Origin: an uncultured Ruminococcus sp.
GTDB taxonomy: Bacteria > Bacillota > Clostridia > Lachnospirales > Lachnospiraceae
Direction: 5' to 3'
NCBI GenBank assembly: GCA_934359255.1
Contig: CAKRLG010000026.1
Coordinates: forward strand, 1-29,950
Length of the DNA: 29,950 nucleotides
The notes beneath the pieces were generated by a model, which was not told the DNA's origin, ran no database searches, and was given only the letters and a program-made list of their open reading frames with translations. Below, piece after piece: positions 16,371 to 23,732 of this stretch; within the stretch, counting starts at the first letter, position 1, and every line of letters begins with the position of its first letter. Position numbers and translations under genes: made by a program.

Positions 16371-17450
16371 ATGAAAAAACATTCATCAAAGAAAAAAGCT
16401 CTGCTGATTGCTCTTGTAGTGATCGTAGTTCTGATCCTGGGTGCGGTCGGAGCTGTTTACGGAGTTACTCATGGATTCTACAGATCCAGTAATTACACAT
16501 CGGATGAAGATGCGATGAAAGACTTTACAAACGTAGGGGAAGATACAACTGCTGAAGATGAAGTGAATCCGGAAGATGCAACCGGAGAAGTTTTATCGGA
16601 CGAAGAACAACAGGAACTGGATGCAAAACTGGCCGAGTTTGCCGATTCAGAACCGGTTACAAATGACGGAAATGTATATAACGTTTTGCTGGTAGGGGTT
16701 GACCGCCGTGACAAGTCCTGGGCAGGAAACTCAGACAGTATGATCCTGATGTCTCTGAATTATGAGAAAAAGCAGATCAGCATGATTTCTCTGATGCGTG
16801 ATACCTATGTGAATATTCCCGGTATCGGTATGAGAAAACTGAATGCAGCCCATGCCAATGGTGCCGGTCCGCTGCTTCTGGAAACAGTGACACAGAACTA
16901 CAAGGTTCAGGTGGATCGTTATGTATCTGTTGATTTTAACAGCATGATCGACATCATTGACAAGCTGGGTGGTGTGGAACTGACACTTTCCGATGATGAA
17001 GTGAGAGTTGCCAATAATTACATCACAGAGATGTGTAATCTGAGAAAGTTGGATCCAAACAGCTATTACTTTATAAAAGGTGGAACTAAGACCTGCTCCG
17101 GTATACAGGCAGTAGCCTATGCGCGTATCCGCTATGTCGGTAATGCCGATTATCAGCGTACCGAACGTCAGAGAACCGTTCTGACCAAGATGATGGAAAA
17201 GATTAAGGATATGAGCCTTCCGGAACTGTACAGTTTTGCTGAAGATGTTCTTCCGCTGGTAACTCATAACATCCCGGAAGATGAGATGTGGTCTCTGCTT
17301 GCGAAGTCTCCATCTCTGTTACAGTACAAACTGGTAAAAGACCGTATTCCATATGATAATATGTATAAAGTTATCTATGTGAAGAAACAGGATATGCTTG
17401 TTCCGGACTGGGAACAGACCATTGCAAAATTAAAAGAAACATTATATTAA
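16371..17450 (+). CDS. LytR-CpsA-Psr (LCP) family glycopolymer transferase
   Basis: The 359-residue protein has a short basic cytoplasmic tail, one membrane segment (about 10-32), an acidic linker (about 43-85) and an LCP domain. The domain shows the family signatures VGVDRRDKSWAGNSDSMI, ISLMRDTYVNIPG, KLNAAHANGAG, IIDKLGGVELTL and AVAYARIRY. LCP enzymes transfer lipid-linked glycopolymers to peptidoglycan or protein outside the membrane. Together with the upstream kinase cassette it would attach a capsule or other polymer to the wall. The RBS is GAGGAAAAATT. The operon ends with a strong terminator. Confidence 0.94.
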   Translation: MKKHSSKKKALLIALVVIVVLILGAVGAVYGVTHGFYRSSNYTSDEDAMKDFTNVGEDTTAEDEVNPEDATGEVLSDEEQQELDAKLAEFADSEPVTNDGNVYNVLLVGVDRRDKSWAGNSDSMILMSLNYEKKQISMISLMRDTYVNIPGIGMRKLNAAHANGAGPLLLETVTQNYKVQVDRYVSVDFNSMIDIIDKLGGVELTLSDDEVRVANNYITEMCNLRKLDPNSYYFIKGGTKTCSGIQAVAYARIRYVGNADYQRTERQRTVLTKMMEKIKDMSLPELYSFAEDVLPLVTHNIPEDEMWSLLAKSPSLLQYKLVKDRIPYDNMYKVIYVKKQDMLVPDWEQTIAKLKETLY

Positions 17451-17462
17451 AGATTAAAATCG

Positions 17463-17503
17463 GGTGGTATCAGAATCAGGAAAGATTCTGGTACCGCTTT
17501 TTT
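17463..17503 (+). terminator. Terminator of the phosphotyrosine/LCP operon
   Basis: The stem GGTGGTATCAGAATC / GATTCTGGTACCGC (with G-U pairs) has a 6-base loop and is followed by TTTTTT at 17498-17503. Confidence 0.9.
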
Positions 17504-17512
17504 GCGTTGCAT

Positions 17513-17602
17513 AACGAGTAAATTCGTGAGGCATAGTTTCTCTCGTTGCGTTGCATATCAATAATTGGTCCGGTGGATCAATTTTGATTTACGCAAGCAA
17601 CA
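17513..17602. repeat. Intergenic hairpin repeat, copy 2
   Basis: The core (17549-17602) repeats copy 1 at 9665-9717: CGTTGCATAT, AATAATTGGTCCGG, then GGATCAATTTTG and a closing GCAAC. The hairpin arms differ here (GGATCAATT rather than GGACCAATT), giving a G-U pair. Like copy 1 it sits right after a terminator. Confidence 0.65.
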
Positions 17603-17660
17603 AGCGATATTCCGTTCCGATATGTTTCGAAAGAAATACAATGTTTTCCGGAAATTTTTG

Positions 17661-17688
17661 TTGCTATTTAAGAAAATGATGGTATAGT
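17661..17688 (+). promoter_or_regulatory. Promoter of the first ECF S-component gene
   Basis: TTGCTA (17661-17666) and TATAGT (17683-17688) have a 16-base spacer. The next clear gene starts about 310 bases downstream, leaving a long leader with a small ORF. I looked for TPP, FMN, cobalamin, THF and preQ1 riboswitch signatures and saw none. Confidence 0.6.
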
Positions 17689-17802
17689 AGAAAAGAACGT
17701 TATTCCTGTGTGAAAACGCATCAACCATTTTGATATTATTTTAAAAATCTGGAAACGATGATGGTGCTGACCATAGACAGGCGGCAACTATGCGGAGGAT
17801 CC

Positions 17803-17919
17803 ATGAAATCTTATCCAAAGCTGTATGAATATGTAGATATTGTACAGCTGTCTGTTTGTATGTCTGTTTTTCCACAGGTATCTGATGTTCAGTTTTATTC
17901 CCAATATTCTATAATTTAA
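17803..17919 (+). CDS. Small 38-codon ORF in the leader of the S-component gene
   Basis: GCGGAGG lies 5 bases before ATG 17803, opening a 38-residue frame (MKSYPKLYEYVDIVQLSVCM...) that ends at TAA 17917-17919. It is rich in Tyr, Val and Ser, with no membrane segment. A short CATAG/CTATG hairpin sits just upstream. It may be a leader peptide controlling the S-component gene or a small protein. The strong RBS is the main support; no homolog is known to me. Confidence 0.4.
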   Translation: MKSYPKLYEYVDIVQLSVCMSVFPQVSDVQFYSQYSII

Positions 17920-18001
17920 TGAGCCGAGAGACAGGGAACGTATAGCTGTATTTTATGGTGGTATGCCGTTTCATCGGACAGAAGAGGAGAAAAAAGAAAC
18001 T

Positions 18002-18607
18002 ATGAACAACACACATGCATCACGGACACGGTATCTGGTGGAACTGGCACTGATGGTGACCATTATTTTCGTTATGGCATTTACCCCGCTGGGATATTTC
18101 CGGACACTTGGATTATCTATTACGTTTCTGACAGTACCGGTAGCAGTTGGGGCGATGATTCTCGGACCTTTGGGCGGTGCGATCTGCGGACTGGCATTCG
18201 GTATTACCAGTTTTATGCAGTGCTTCGGTATGGGTGCTTTCGGAACCATGTTATTCAGCATCAATCCGCTGGGAACAGCAGTGGTATGTATCGTTCCGAG
18301 AATCCTGGAAGGATGGATCACAGGACTGATTTTTAAAGCGGTTCGCGGAAAAATGAAAAATGGTGCCTATCTGGTGGCGAGTCTTGCCTGCCCGCTTTTG
18401 AACACTCTGTTTTTTATGAGTGCGCTTGTGCTGATTTTTTATCATACAGATTATATCCAGGGATTTGTGACATCTCTGGGAGTGAGTAACCCATTTACCT
18501 TTGTTGTGGCATTCGTCGGTGTACAGGGACTGATTGAGGCGATCGTCTGCTTTATCCTGGCAGGAGCAATCTCAAGAGCGCTGAGTGCTGCATTACACAG
18601 AATCTAA
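18002..18607 (+). CDS. ECF transporter S component (PF12822-like)
   Basis: The 201-residue membrane protein has about six hydrophobic segments and the S-component features of an energy-coupling-factor vitamin transporter, including VPVAVGAMILGPLGGAICG and ITSFMQCFGMGAFGT. The ligand cannot be read from the sequence; PF12822 proteins include pantothenate, pyridoxine and other vitamin binders. I prefer ATG 18002, 12 bases after AGGAG, over ATG 17963, which lacks an RBS. It has no ATPase/T genes directly attached, so it either uses the module at 20587-23131 or a shared one elsewhere. The next gene encodes a P1-family peptidase. Confidence 0.85.
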   Translation: MNNTHASRTRYLVELALMVTIIFVMAFTPLGYFRTLGLSITFLTVPVAVGAMILGPLGGAICGLAFGITSFMQCFGMGAFGTMLFSINPLGTAVVCIVPRILEGWITGLIFKAVRGKMKNGAYLVASLACPLLNTLFFMSALVLIFYHTDYIQGFVTSLGVSNPFTFVVAFVGVQGLIEAIVCFILAGAISRALSAALHRI

Positions 18608-18648
18608 GCAATAATCAGAGGATACAAAACAAGAACATTTCACATGAT

Positions 18649-18695
18649 AAGAAGCATGCCGGAAGATTTCGGAAAGGAAGTCCGGCATGCTTCTT
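18649..18695. promoter_or_regulatory. 15-bp hairpin without a T tract
   Basis: AAGAAGCATGCCGGA (18649-18663) pairs perfectly with TCCGGCATGCTTCTT (18681-18695) around a 17-base loop. No T run follows, so it may be an mRNA stability or processing element between the S-component and peptidase genes, or an imperfect terminator. Confidence 0.6.
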
Positions 18696-18731
18696 GTATC
18701 AGGATGTATATTTATCAGGAGAGTGAGAGCA

Positions 18732-19661
18732 ATGAAAGGAATACGTGAAATAGCAATAACGGATATGCCGGAGGTTTCCATCGGTAATGTCCAGAGTGAC
18801 GAGGCAAAAACCGGTGTGACTGTACTTTTATTTGATAAGAAGGGTGCGGTTGTCGGAGTGGATATCAGTGGTGGAGGACCGGCATCCAGGGAAACTCCGC
18901 TGACTTCTCCGGTTACAGCGGATAACCCGATCAACGCGATCGTTTTATCCGGCGGATCCGCCTATGGACTGGCAGCAGCAGACGGTGTGATGCGTTGCCT
19001 GGAAGACCACGGAATCGGGTTTGAGACAGGTTATGCCAAGGTTCCGCTGGTGTGCCAGTCCTGTATCTATGACCTGGGTTACGGAAGTGCCACTGTCCGG
19101 CCGGACAGTGCAATGGGATATGCGGCCTGCGAGATGGCACTGGCAGGCGGCAATCCTTCCTGCGGCAGTGTGGGCGCCGGAACCGGTGCTACAGTAGGTA
19201 AGATCTGTGGCATGGAGCGTGCGATGAAATCCGGTCTCGGTATGTATGCCGTAGAGCTGGGAGAACTTCGGATGGCAGCTGTCGTAGCGGTCAATGCACT
19301 GGGGGATATCTTTGATCCATCCACCGGAAAAAAGATCGCCGGACTTCTTACGGCAGATGGAACGTCTTTTGGTGACAGTTGCGAAGAACTCTGGAAGATG
19401 GGAAGGAGAGAGAATCTCTTTACCGGCAATACAACGATCGGAGCAGTGTTCACTAATGGAAAGTTCAATAAAGCACAGATGAATAAGATCGCATCCATGA
19501 CCAGAAATGCCTATGCACGGTGCATCAACCCTGTAGGAACCATGGCAGACGGCGACAGTATCTACGCGGCATCCGCAGGAGATGTGGAAGCGGATCTGAA
19601 TGTGGCGGGAACCCTGGCAGCATATGTGATGGAACGGGCGATTGTGGCAGCGATCCGGTAA
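18732..19661 (+). CDS. P1-family (DmpA-like) self-processing aminopeptidase
   Basis: The 309-residue protein matches P1 peptidases (DmpA/BapA), Ntn-hydrolase-fold enzymes that cut themselves to expose an N-terminal nucleophile. Visible signatures are VLSGGSAYGLAAADGV (71-86), GSVGAGTGATVGK (145-157) and the likely processing site GNTTIGAV (232-239), where T234 or T235 would be the nucleophile. Family members release N-terminal amino acids, some with beta-amino acid preference. No signal peptide, so cytoplasmic. The start is ATG 18732 after AGGAGAGTGAGAGCA; an extension upstream enters the hairpin. The stop codon lies inside repeat element B. It is flanked by two ECF S-component genes, hinting at processing of an imported compound (inference). 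Confidence 0.9.
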   Translation: MKGIREIAITDMPEVSIGNVQSDEAKTGVTVLLFDKKGAVVGVDISGGGPASRETPLTSPVTADNPINAIVLSGGSAYGLAAADGVMRCLEDHGIGFETGYAKVPLVCQSCIYDLGYGSATVRPDSAMGYAACEMALAGGNPSCGSVGAGTGATVGKICGMERAMKSGLGMYAVELGELRMAAVVAVNALGDIFDPSTGKKIAGLLTADGTSFGDSCEELWKMGRRENLFTGNTTIGAVFTNGKFNKAQMNKIASMTRNAYARCINPVGTMADGDSIYAASAGDVEADLNVAGTLAAYVMERAIVAAIR

Positions 19662-19788
19662 TATTCCACGAGGCGTTTTTCATGAGCGAAGGTCACAGAA
19701 AACCCGGGTTATATCGCACGAATCTATGCGATCAGCAAAGATTCGGTGTATCGCGCAGCGTGATGCCTGGAACGGAGTAAACAGTAAC
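19658..19788. repeat. Dispersed palindromic element B, inverted relative to element A
   Basis: The reverse complement of this segment matches element A (13083-13223) at about 83 percent of positions by hand alignment. It keeps the central hairpin but lacks the outer terminal repeat on the peptidase side, where it overlaps the stop codon of that gene (TAA 19659-19661). On the plus strand it also contains a 32-codon frame from 19682 that I attribute to the repeat. Confidence 0.8.
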
Positions 19789-19828
19789 ACAGACGGGATA
19801 TCATGCGGACATAAGACGCAGAGAACAG

Positions 19829-19858
19829 TTGACAACCTTCCATAAAACAGCGTATACT
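19829..19858 (+). promoter_or_regulatory. Promoter of the second ECF transporter operon
   Basis: Perfect TTGACA (19829-19834) and TATACT (19853-19858) have an 18-base spacer. The leader of about 70 bases can form a hairpin with CGTTGCTG/CAGCAGCG ends just before the RBS. Confidence 0.8.
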
Positions 19859-19936
19859 ATATAAGAATATGGCGTTGCTGAGGTCTCTGATAAAGCCGGA
19901 GCCTGCAGCAGCGAAAACACGAGGGAGGAAATGAAT

Positions 19937-20488
19937 ATGAAAAAGAATAACAGTATCAAAACTGTGGTAGCCATCGGTATCGGCGCGGCTCTGTTCTTTG
20001 TGCTGGGACGTTTTGTGGCGATCCCGAGCCCGGTTCCGAACACCAACATCAGTCTTCAGTATGCAGTACTGGCTCTGCTGGCTGCTATGTACGGTCCGGT
20101 AGCCGGTGGTCTGATCGGTTTCATCGGTCATACACTGGTGGATCTGTCCTGGGGTGGAATCCCGTGGTGGAGCTGGGTGATCACATCTGCATTTGTCGGT
20201 GTGGTTGTAGGAGCATTCGCCAGAAAGCTGAACGTCCAGGAAGGTGATTTCGGTAAAGCAAAAGCAGCAGTATTTGCAATCGCAAACGTAGTTGCTCATG
20301 TCATCGGATGGGTTGTAGTGGCTCCGGTACTGGATATTCTGATTTATGCTGAACCGGCAAAAAAAGTATTTGCACAGGGTGCATTTGCCGCAGTATCCAA
20401 TACGATCACCGGTGTGGTAGTAGGCGGACTTCTGATCCTGGCTTACACAAAGACCATTGCCAAAAAAGGATCCCTGGATCAGGAATAA
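19937..20488 (+). CDS. ECF transporter S component, UPF0397 family
   Basis: The 183-residue membrane protein resembles UPF0397, often labelled ECF riboflavin-type S component. It has about five to six hydrophobic segments and the conserved LQYAVLALLAAMYGPVAGG and FIGHTLVD features. Ligand assignment by name is weak for this family; no FMN riboswitch precedes it. I choose ATG 19937, 8 bases after GGAGG; ATG 19931 is only 2 bases from it. It is followed by the fused ATPase and T component genes, giving a complete dedicated ECF transporter. Confidence 0.88.
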   Translation: MKKNNSIKTVVAIGIGAALFFVLGRFVAIPSPVPNTNISLQYAVLALLAAMYGPVAGGLIGFIGHTLVDLSWGGIPWWSWVITSAFVGVVVGAFARKLNVQEGDFGKAKAAVFAIANVVAHVIGWVVVAPVLDILIYAEPAKKVFAQGAFAAVSNTITGVVVGGLLILAYTKTIAKKGSLDQE

Positions 20489-20505
20489 AATCAGTTGCTG
20501 ATTAC

Positions 20506-20557
20506 GAAAAAGCTTTCTCATAAAGTCTCAGAGGCTTGTGAAAAAGCTTTTTCTTTT
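20506..20557 (+). terminator. Intra-operon hairpin, possible partial terminator
   Basis: GAAAAAGCTTTCTCA and TGTGAAAAAGCTTTTTC can form a long stem followed by TTTTG, lying between the S-component and ATPase genes. It may lower ATPase/T expression relative to the S component. Confidence 0.6.
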
Positions 20558-20586
20558 GTAAATAGTAAGACGAGGTAGAGAAAAAC

Positions 20587-22311
20587 GTGACAAACAAACA
20601 ATCCCCTGTTATTTCATTCAAAAATTATTCCTTTCAGTATCGTGCCCAGAAACGACCGACTTTAACAAATATCAATCTGGATATCTATCCGGGTGAGAGA
20701 GTTCTGATCGCAGGTCCCTCCGGTTGCGGGAAAAGTACTCTGGCGGGCTGTATCAACGGACTGAATCCCTGTTCCAATCCGGGCGAAGCCACCGGCGAAC
20801 TGATCATCGATGGGGTGGATGCCACAAAAAGCAGTATTTTTGAGCTTTCCGCTCATGTGGGAACGGTTCTGCAGGATCCGGACGGACAGTTTATCGGACT
20901 GACTGTAGGAGAGGATATCGCGTTTTCCCTGGAGAACAGCTGTATGCCCCAGGATGAGATGCATCAGATCACGCGAAAAGTAGCAGAACTGGTAAAAATC
21001 AATAACCATCTTGACTATGCACCCCATGAACTTTCCGGCGGACAAAAACAACGGGTCAGTCTTGCCGGTGTTATGGTGGATCAGGTGAAGATCCTGTTAT
21101 TTGATGAACCGCTTGCCAATCTGGATCCGGCAACCGGAAAACAGACGATCGAGCTGATCGATGAGATCCAGAAAGAGACCGACACTACGGTAGTGATCAT
21201 CGAACATCGTCTGGAAGATGTATTATGGAGAGATGTGGATCGGATCATCCTGGTCAGTGAAGGAAGGATCCTGGCAGATCTGCATCCGGATGAGCTTCTG
21301 GCAACGGATCTTCTTGCTGAAAATGGGATCCGGGAGCCACTGTATCTGACTGCGATGCGCTATGCCGGAATCACGCTGACACCGGAGAAAAAGCCATCCC
21401 ATGCAGACAGGGTTGCACTGCCGGAAGACGATGTAAAACAGTTAAAGCAGTGGTTCCAGTCGCGTATGGCAGGAAAGCAGGAGTCGGAGAGAGAGCCTCT
21501 TTTGGAAGTGAAAAACCTGAGTTTTGGATATACAAAAGGACAGCGGACGCTTCAGGATGTAAGCCTGACGATCCGAAAAGGAGAGATGGTCAGCATCGTA
21601 GGAAAGAACGGAGCCGGAAAATCGACATTTTCCAAACTGGTCTGTGGCTTCGAGGATCCGGAGCAGGGAGAGATTCGCTTTGCAGGGAAGAATTTGCTGA
21701 CAGAAAATATCCGTCACAGAGCAAAACATATCGGCTACGTGATGCAGAATCCAAACCAGATGCTCTCCAAGACCATGATTTTTGACGAGGTGGCATTGAG
21801 CCTTCGCAATACAGGAATGGACGAGGCTGCGATCCGGGAGCGGGTGGAAGAGACGCTGAAGATCTGTGGCCTGTATCCGTTCCGAAACTGGCCGATCTCA
21901 GCACTGAGTTTCGGACAGAAAAAACGTGTGACCATCGCCAGTGTCCTGGTACAGAATCCGGAATTGATCATTCTGGATGAGCCGACGGCGGGGCAGGATT
22001 TTCATCATTATACAGAAATTATGGAATTTTTGCGAAAATTAAATGAAGAGGGTGTCACCGTTGTGATGATCACCCATGATATGCATCTGATGCTGGAATA
22101 TACACCGCGGGCACTTGTCTTTGCGGACGGGCGGCTGATCGCTGATGACAGTGCGGCGGCAGTTTTATGTAATCGGGAATTAGTTGAGAGGGCGGCTCTG
22201 AAGGAAACCAGTTTATTCACTCTGGCAAACCGTGCAGGTATCACGCCGCCGGAAGCCTTTGTGGAATGTTTTATCGAAGAAGATCGGGAGGTGCGCAGCC
22301 ATGGCCGCTAA
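20587..22311 (+). CDS. ECF transporter fused double ATPase (YkoD-like, EcfA-EcfA')
   Basis: The 574-residue protein contains two ABC ATPase domains in one chain. Domain 1 has Walker A GPSGCGKST (43-51), signature LSGGQ (149-153) and Walker B LLFDEP (D173-E174). Domain 2 has Walker A GKNGAGKST (339-347), signature LSFGQ (440-444) and Walker B IILDEP (D464-E465). Both sites look intact. It hydrolyses ATP to drive uptake with the S and T proteins. The start is GTG 20587 after GAGGTAGAG. The 3' end overlaps the T-component gene by 11 bases, so the two are translationally coupled. Confidence 0.95.
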   Translation: MTNKQSPVISFKNYSFQYRAQKRPTLTNINLDIYPGERVLIAGPSGCGKSTLAGCINGLNPCSNPGEATGELIIDGVDATKSSIFELSAHVGTVLQDPDGQFIGLTVGEDIAFSLENSCMPQDEMHQITRKVAELVKINNHLDYAPHELSGGQKQRVSLAGVMVDQVKILLFDEPLANLDPATGKQTIELIDEIQKETDTTVVIIEHRLEDVLWRDVDRIILVSEGRILADLHPDELLATDLLAENGIREPLYLTAMRYAGITLTPEKKPSHADRVALPEDDVKQLKQWFQSRMAGKQESEREPLLEVKNLSFGYTKGQRTLQDVSLTIRKGEMVSIVGKNGAGKSTFSKLVCGFEDPEQGEIRFAGKNLLTENIRHRAKHIGYVMQNPNQMLSKTMIFDEVALSLRNTGMDEAAIRERVEETLKICGLYPFRNWPISALSFGQKKRVTIASVLVQNPELIILDEPTAGQDFHHYTEIMEFLRKLNEEGVTVVMITHDMHLMLEYTPRALVFADGRLIADDSAAAVLCNRELVERAALKETSLFTLANRAGITPPEAFVECFIEEDREVRSHGR

Positions 22312-23131
22312 TACGGTATTAAATTATCTGCCAAGGGAAAGTGTAGTTCACAGACTCACCGGAACTACCAAGCTGGCATTTTTCCTGTTATTTACCTTCG
22401 CCAGCATGATCACCTACAACACCTGGGTGCTTCTGGGACTTTTGGCGGTGAGTATCTCAGCGTTCAAACTCAGCAAGATCCGCTTCAAAGAAGTCCGTTT
22501 TATGATGATTTTTATGCTTGTTTTTTTATTGCTGAACAACCTGTTCATCTTCCTGTTCGACCCGGATCAGGGAACAACACTGTATGGCACCCGGCATGTA
22601 CTCTGTCATCTGTTCTGGAGGTATGATCTGACAGCGGAGCAGCTGTTTTATATGGTAAATATTTCCATCAAATACTTCGTGGCACTGCCGGTAGCGATCC
22701 TGTTTATCTCAGCGACCAATCCCAGTGAATTCGCTGCCAGCCTGAACAGCATCGGTATCTCCTACAAAGTAGGCTATTCCGTGGCCATCGCCCTGCGTTA
22801 CATCCCGGACATCCAGCGAGACTACCACAGCATCAGCCAGGCACAGCAGGCGAGAGGTGTGGAGCTTGGAAAAAAAGAACACTTTTTCGCAAGAATGAAA
22901 AACTCTGTCAACATCCTGCTGCCACTGATCCTTACAAGCCTGAACCGCATCGATACGATCTCGAATGCGATGGAACTGAGGGGATTCGGAAAACACAAAA
23001 AGAGAACATGGTATACGAAACGGTCATTCGCAAGAAATGATTTTATCGTGCTGGGACTCGGAGTTGTGCTGCTGGGAGTGAGCCTGACGGTGACGATCTT
23101 GTTTGGGAGATTTTATAATCCGTTTGTGTAA
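22301..23131 (+). CDS. ECF transporter T component (EcfT)
   Basis: The 276-residue membrane protein has EcfT architecture: several membrane segments, then two cytoplasmic coupling helices with the motifs AQQARGVEL (R185) and AMELRGFG (R227) that bind the grooves of the ATPases. I place the start at ATG 22301 behind GGGAGGT, 11 bases inside the ATPase gene. This completes an S-A/A-T operon and is followed by a strong terminator. Confidence 0.93.
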   Translation: MAANTVLNYLPRESVVHRLTGTTKLAFFLLFTFASMITYNTWVLLGLLAVSISAFKLSKIRFKEVRFMMIFMLVFLLLNNLFIFLFDPDQGTTLYGTRHVLCHLFWRYDLTAEQLFYMVNISIKYFVALPVAILFISATNPSEFAASLNSIGISYKVGYSVAIALRYIPDIQRDYHSISQAQQARGVELGKKEHFFARMKNSVNILLPLILTSLNRIDTISNAMELRGFGKHKKRTWYTKRSFARNDFIVLGLGVVLLGVSLTVTILFGRFYNPFV

Positions 23132-23150
23132 AGAGCATAATTACAAAAAA

Positions 23151-23197
23151 GCTATGATAACTGAAAGAGCTTTACAGTCAGTTATCATAGCATTTTT
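23151..23197 (+). terminator. Terminator of the ECF operon
   Basis: A perfect 14-bp stem, GCTATGATAACTGA (23151-23164) / TCAGTTATCATAGC (23178-23191), is followed by ATTTTTATTTT. Confidence 0.92.
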
Positions 23198-23406
23198 ATT
23201 TTGTATAAATGGTGACAAAAAATATTATATATGTTAACTTTAAAATATACAAATCTGGAAACAATTCTTTGACCATTCGGTTATTTGATTTCCGTATCGC
23301 ATTGCAAAAACAATTGGAAACCGACCAAAAACGGAAGTAACAGGTGTCAGGTACACTTACAATTTTCCTACATTTGAATTGATCACTGATAAAACATAAC
23401 TCATGG

Positions 23407-23448
23407 ATTCAGGAACAAACAGAAATATTCTACTGTTCGTTCCTGAAT
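23407..23448. other. 16-bp inverted repeat in an A/T-rich gap
   Basis: ATTCAGGAACAAACAG (23407-23422) pairs with CTGTTCGTTCCTGAAT (23433-23448) with one mismatch. No T tract follows. It lies in the 535-base gap 23198-23732, which otherwise holds only the promoter and leader of the Rpn gene and A/T-rich DNA with no open frame of note. Confidence 0.55.
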
Positions 23449-23526
23449 GATCTATAATAATTGCATAAATGTATGTCTACGAATATTGATAATATTGAAA
23501 ATATCAGACTGTAAAACAAATTGTAT

Positions 23527-23555
23527 TTGACGAAACATAACTTTTAGGGTATGAT
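23527..23555 (+). promoter_or_regulatory. Promoter of the Rpn gene
   Basis: TTGACG (23527-23532) and TATGAT (23550-23555) have a 17-base spacer. The leader is about 170 bases long. Confidence 0.75.
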
Positions 23556-23671
23556 AATTATAAGCATTTTATATTTCTATTTTTCTTTACGGCACTCAGC
23601 CGTATCTATTTGATTCAAACCGCGTTCGCGGACTTAGAAATTTCCAATGCAAATTAAATAAGAGAGGGGCA

Positions 23672-23710
23672 GAGGAGGGTTCTGAGGAAGCGAAGCAGAG
23701 GATCCTTCTC
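23672..23710 (+). promoter_or_regulatory. Hairpin in the Rpn leader
   Basis: GAGGAGGGTTCT (23672-23683) can pair with AGGATCCTTCTC (23699-23710) over 12 pairs, three of them G-U, just upstream of the AGGAGG ribosome binding site. Its G-U content means it would fold as RNA on this strand, not as a DNA cruciform. Confidence 0.45.
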
Positions 23711-23732
23711 TCGAAAGACAGGAGGATTTTAT

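Noticed and set aside
19682..19780. 32-codon frame in repeat element B, with a similar peptide readable in element A
   Set aside because: The similarity follows from the DNA repeat; differences between copies are largely amino-acid changing and there is no RBS.
19859..19936. FMN riboswitch before the UPF0397 S-component gene
   Set aside because: The leader is too short and lacks the conserved FMN aptamer segments; only a simple hairpin is seen.
23198..23732. Hidden gene in the gap before the Rpn gene
   Set aside because: All frames are broken by stops and no RBS-start pair is visible; only regulatory structure is seen.
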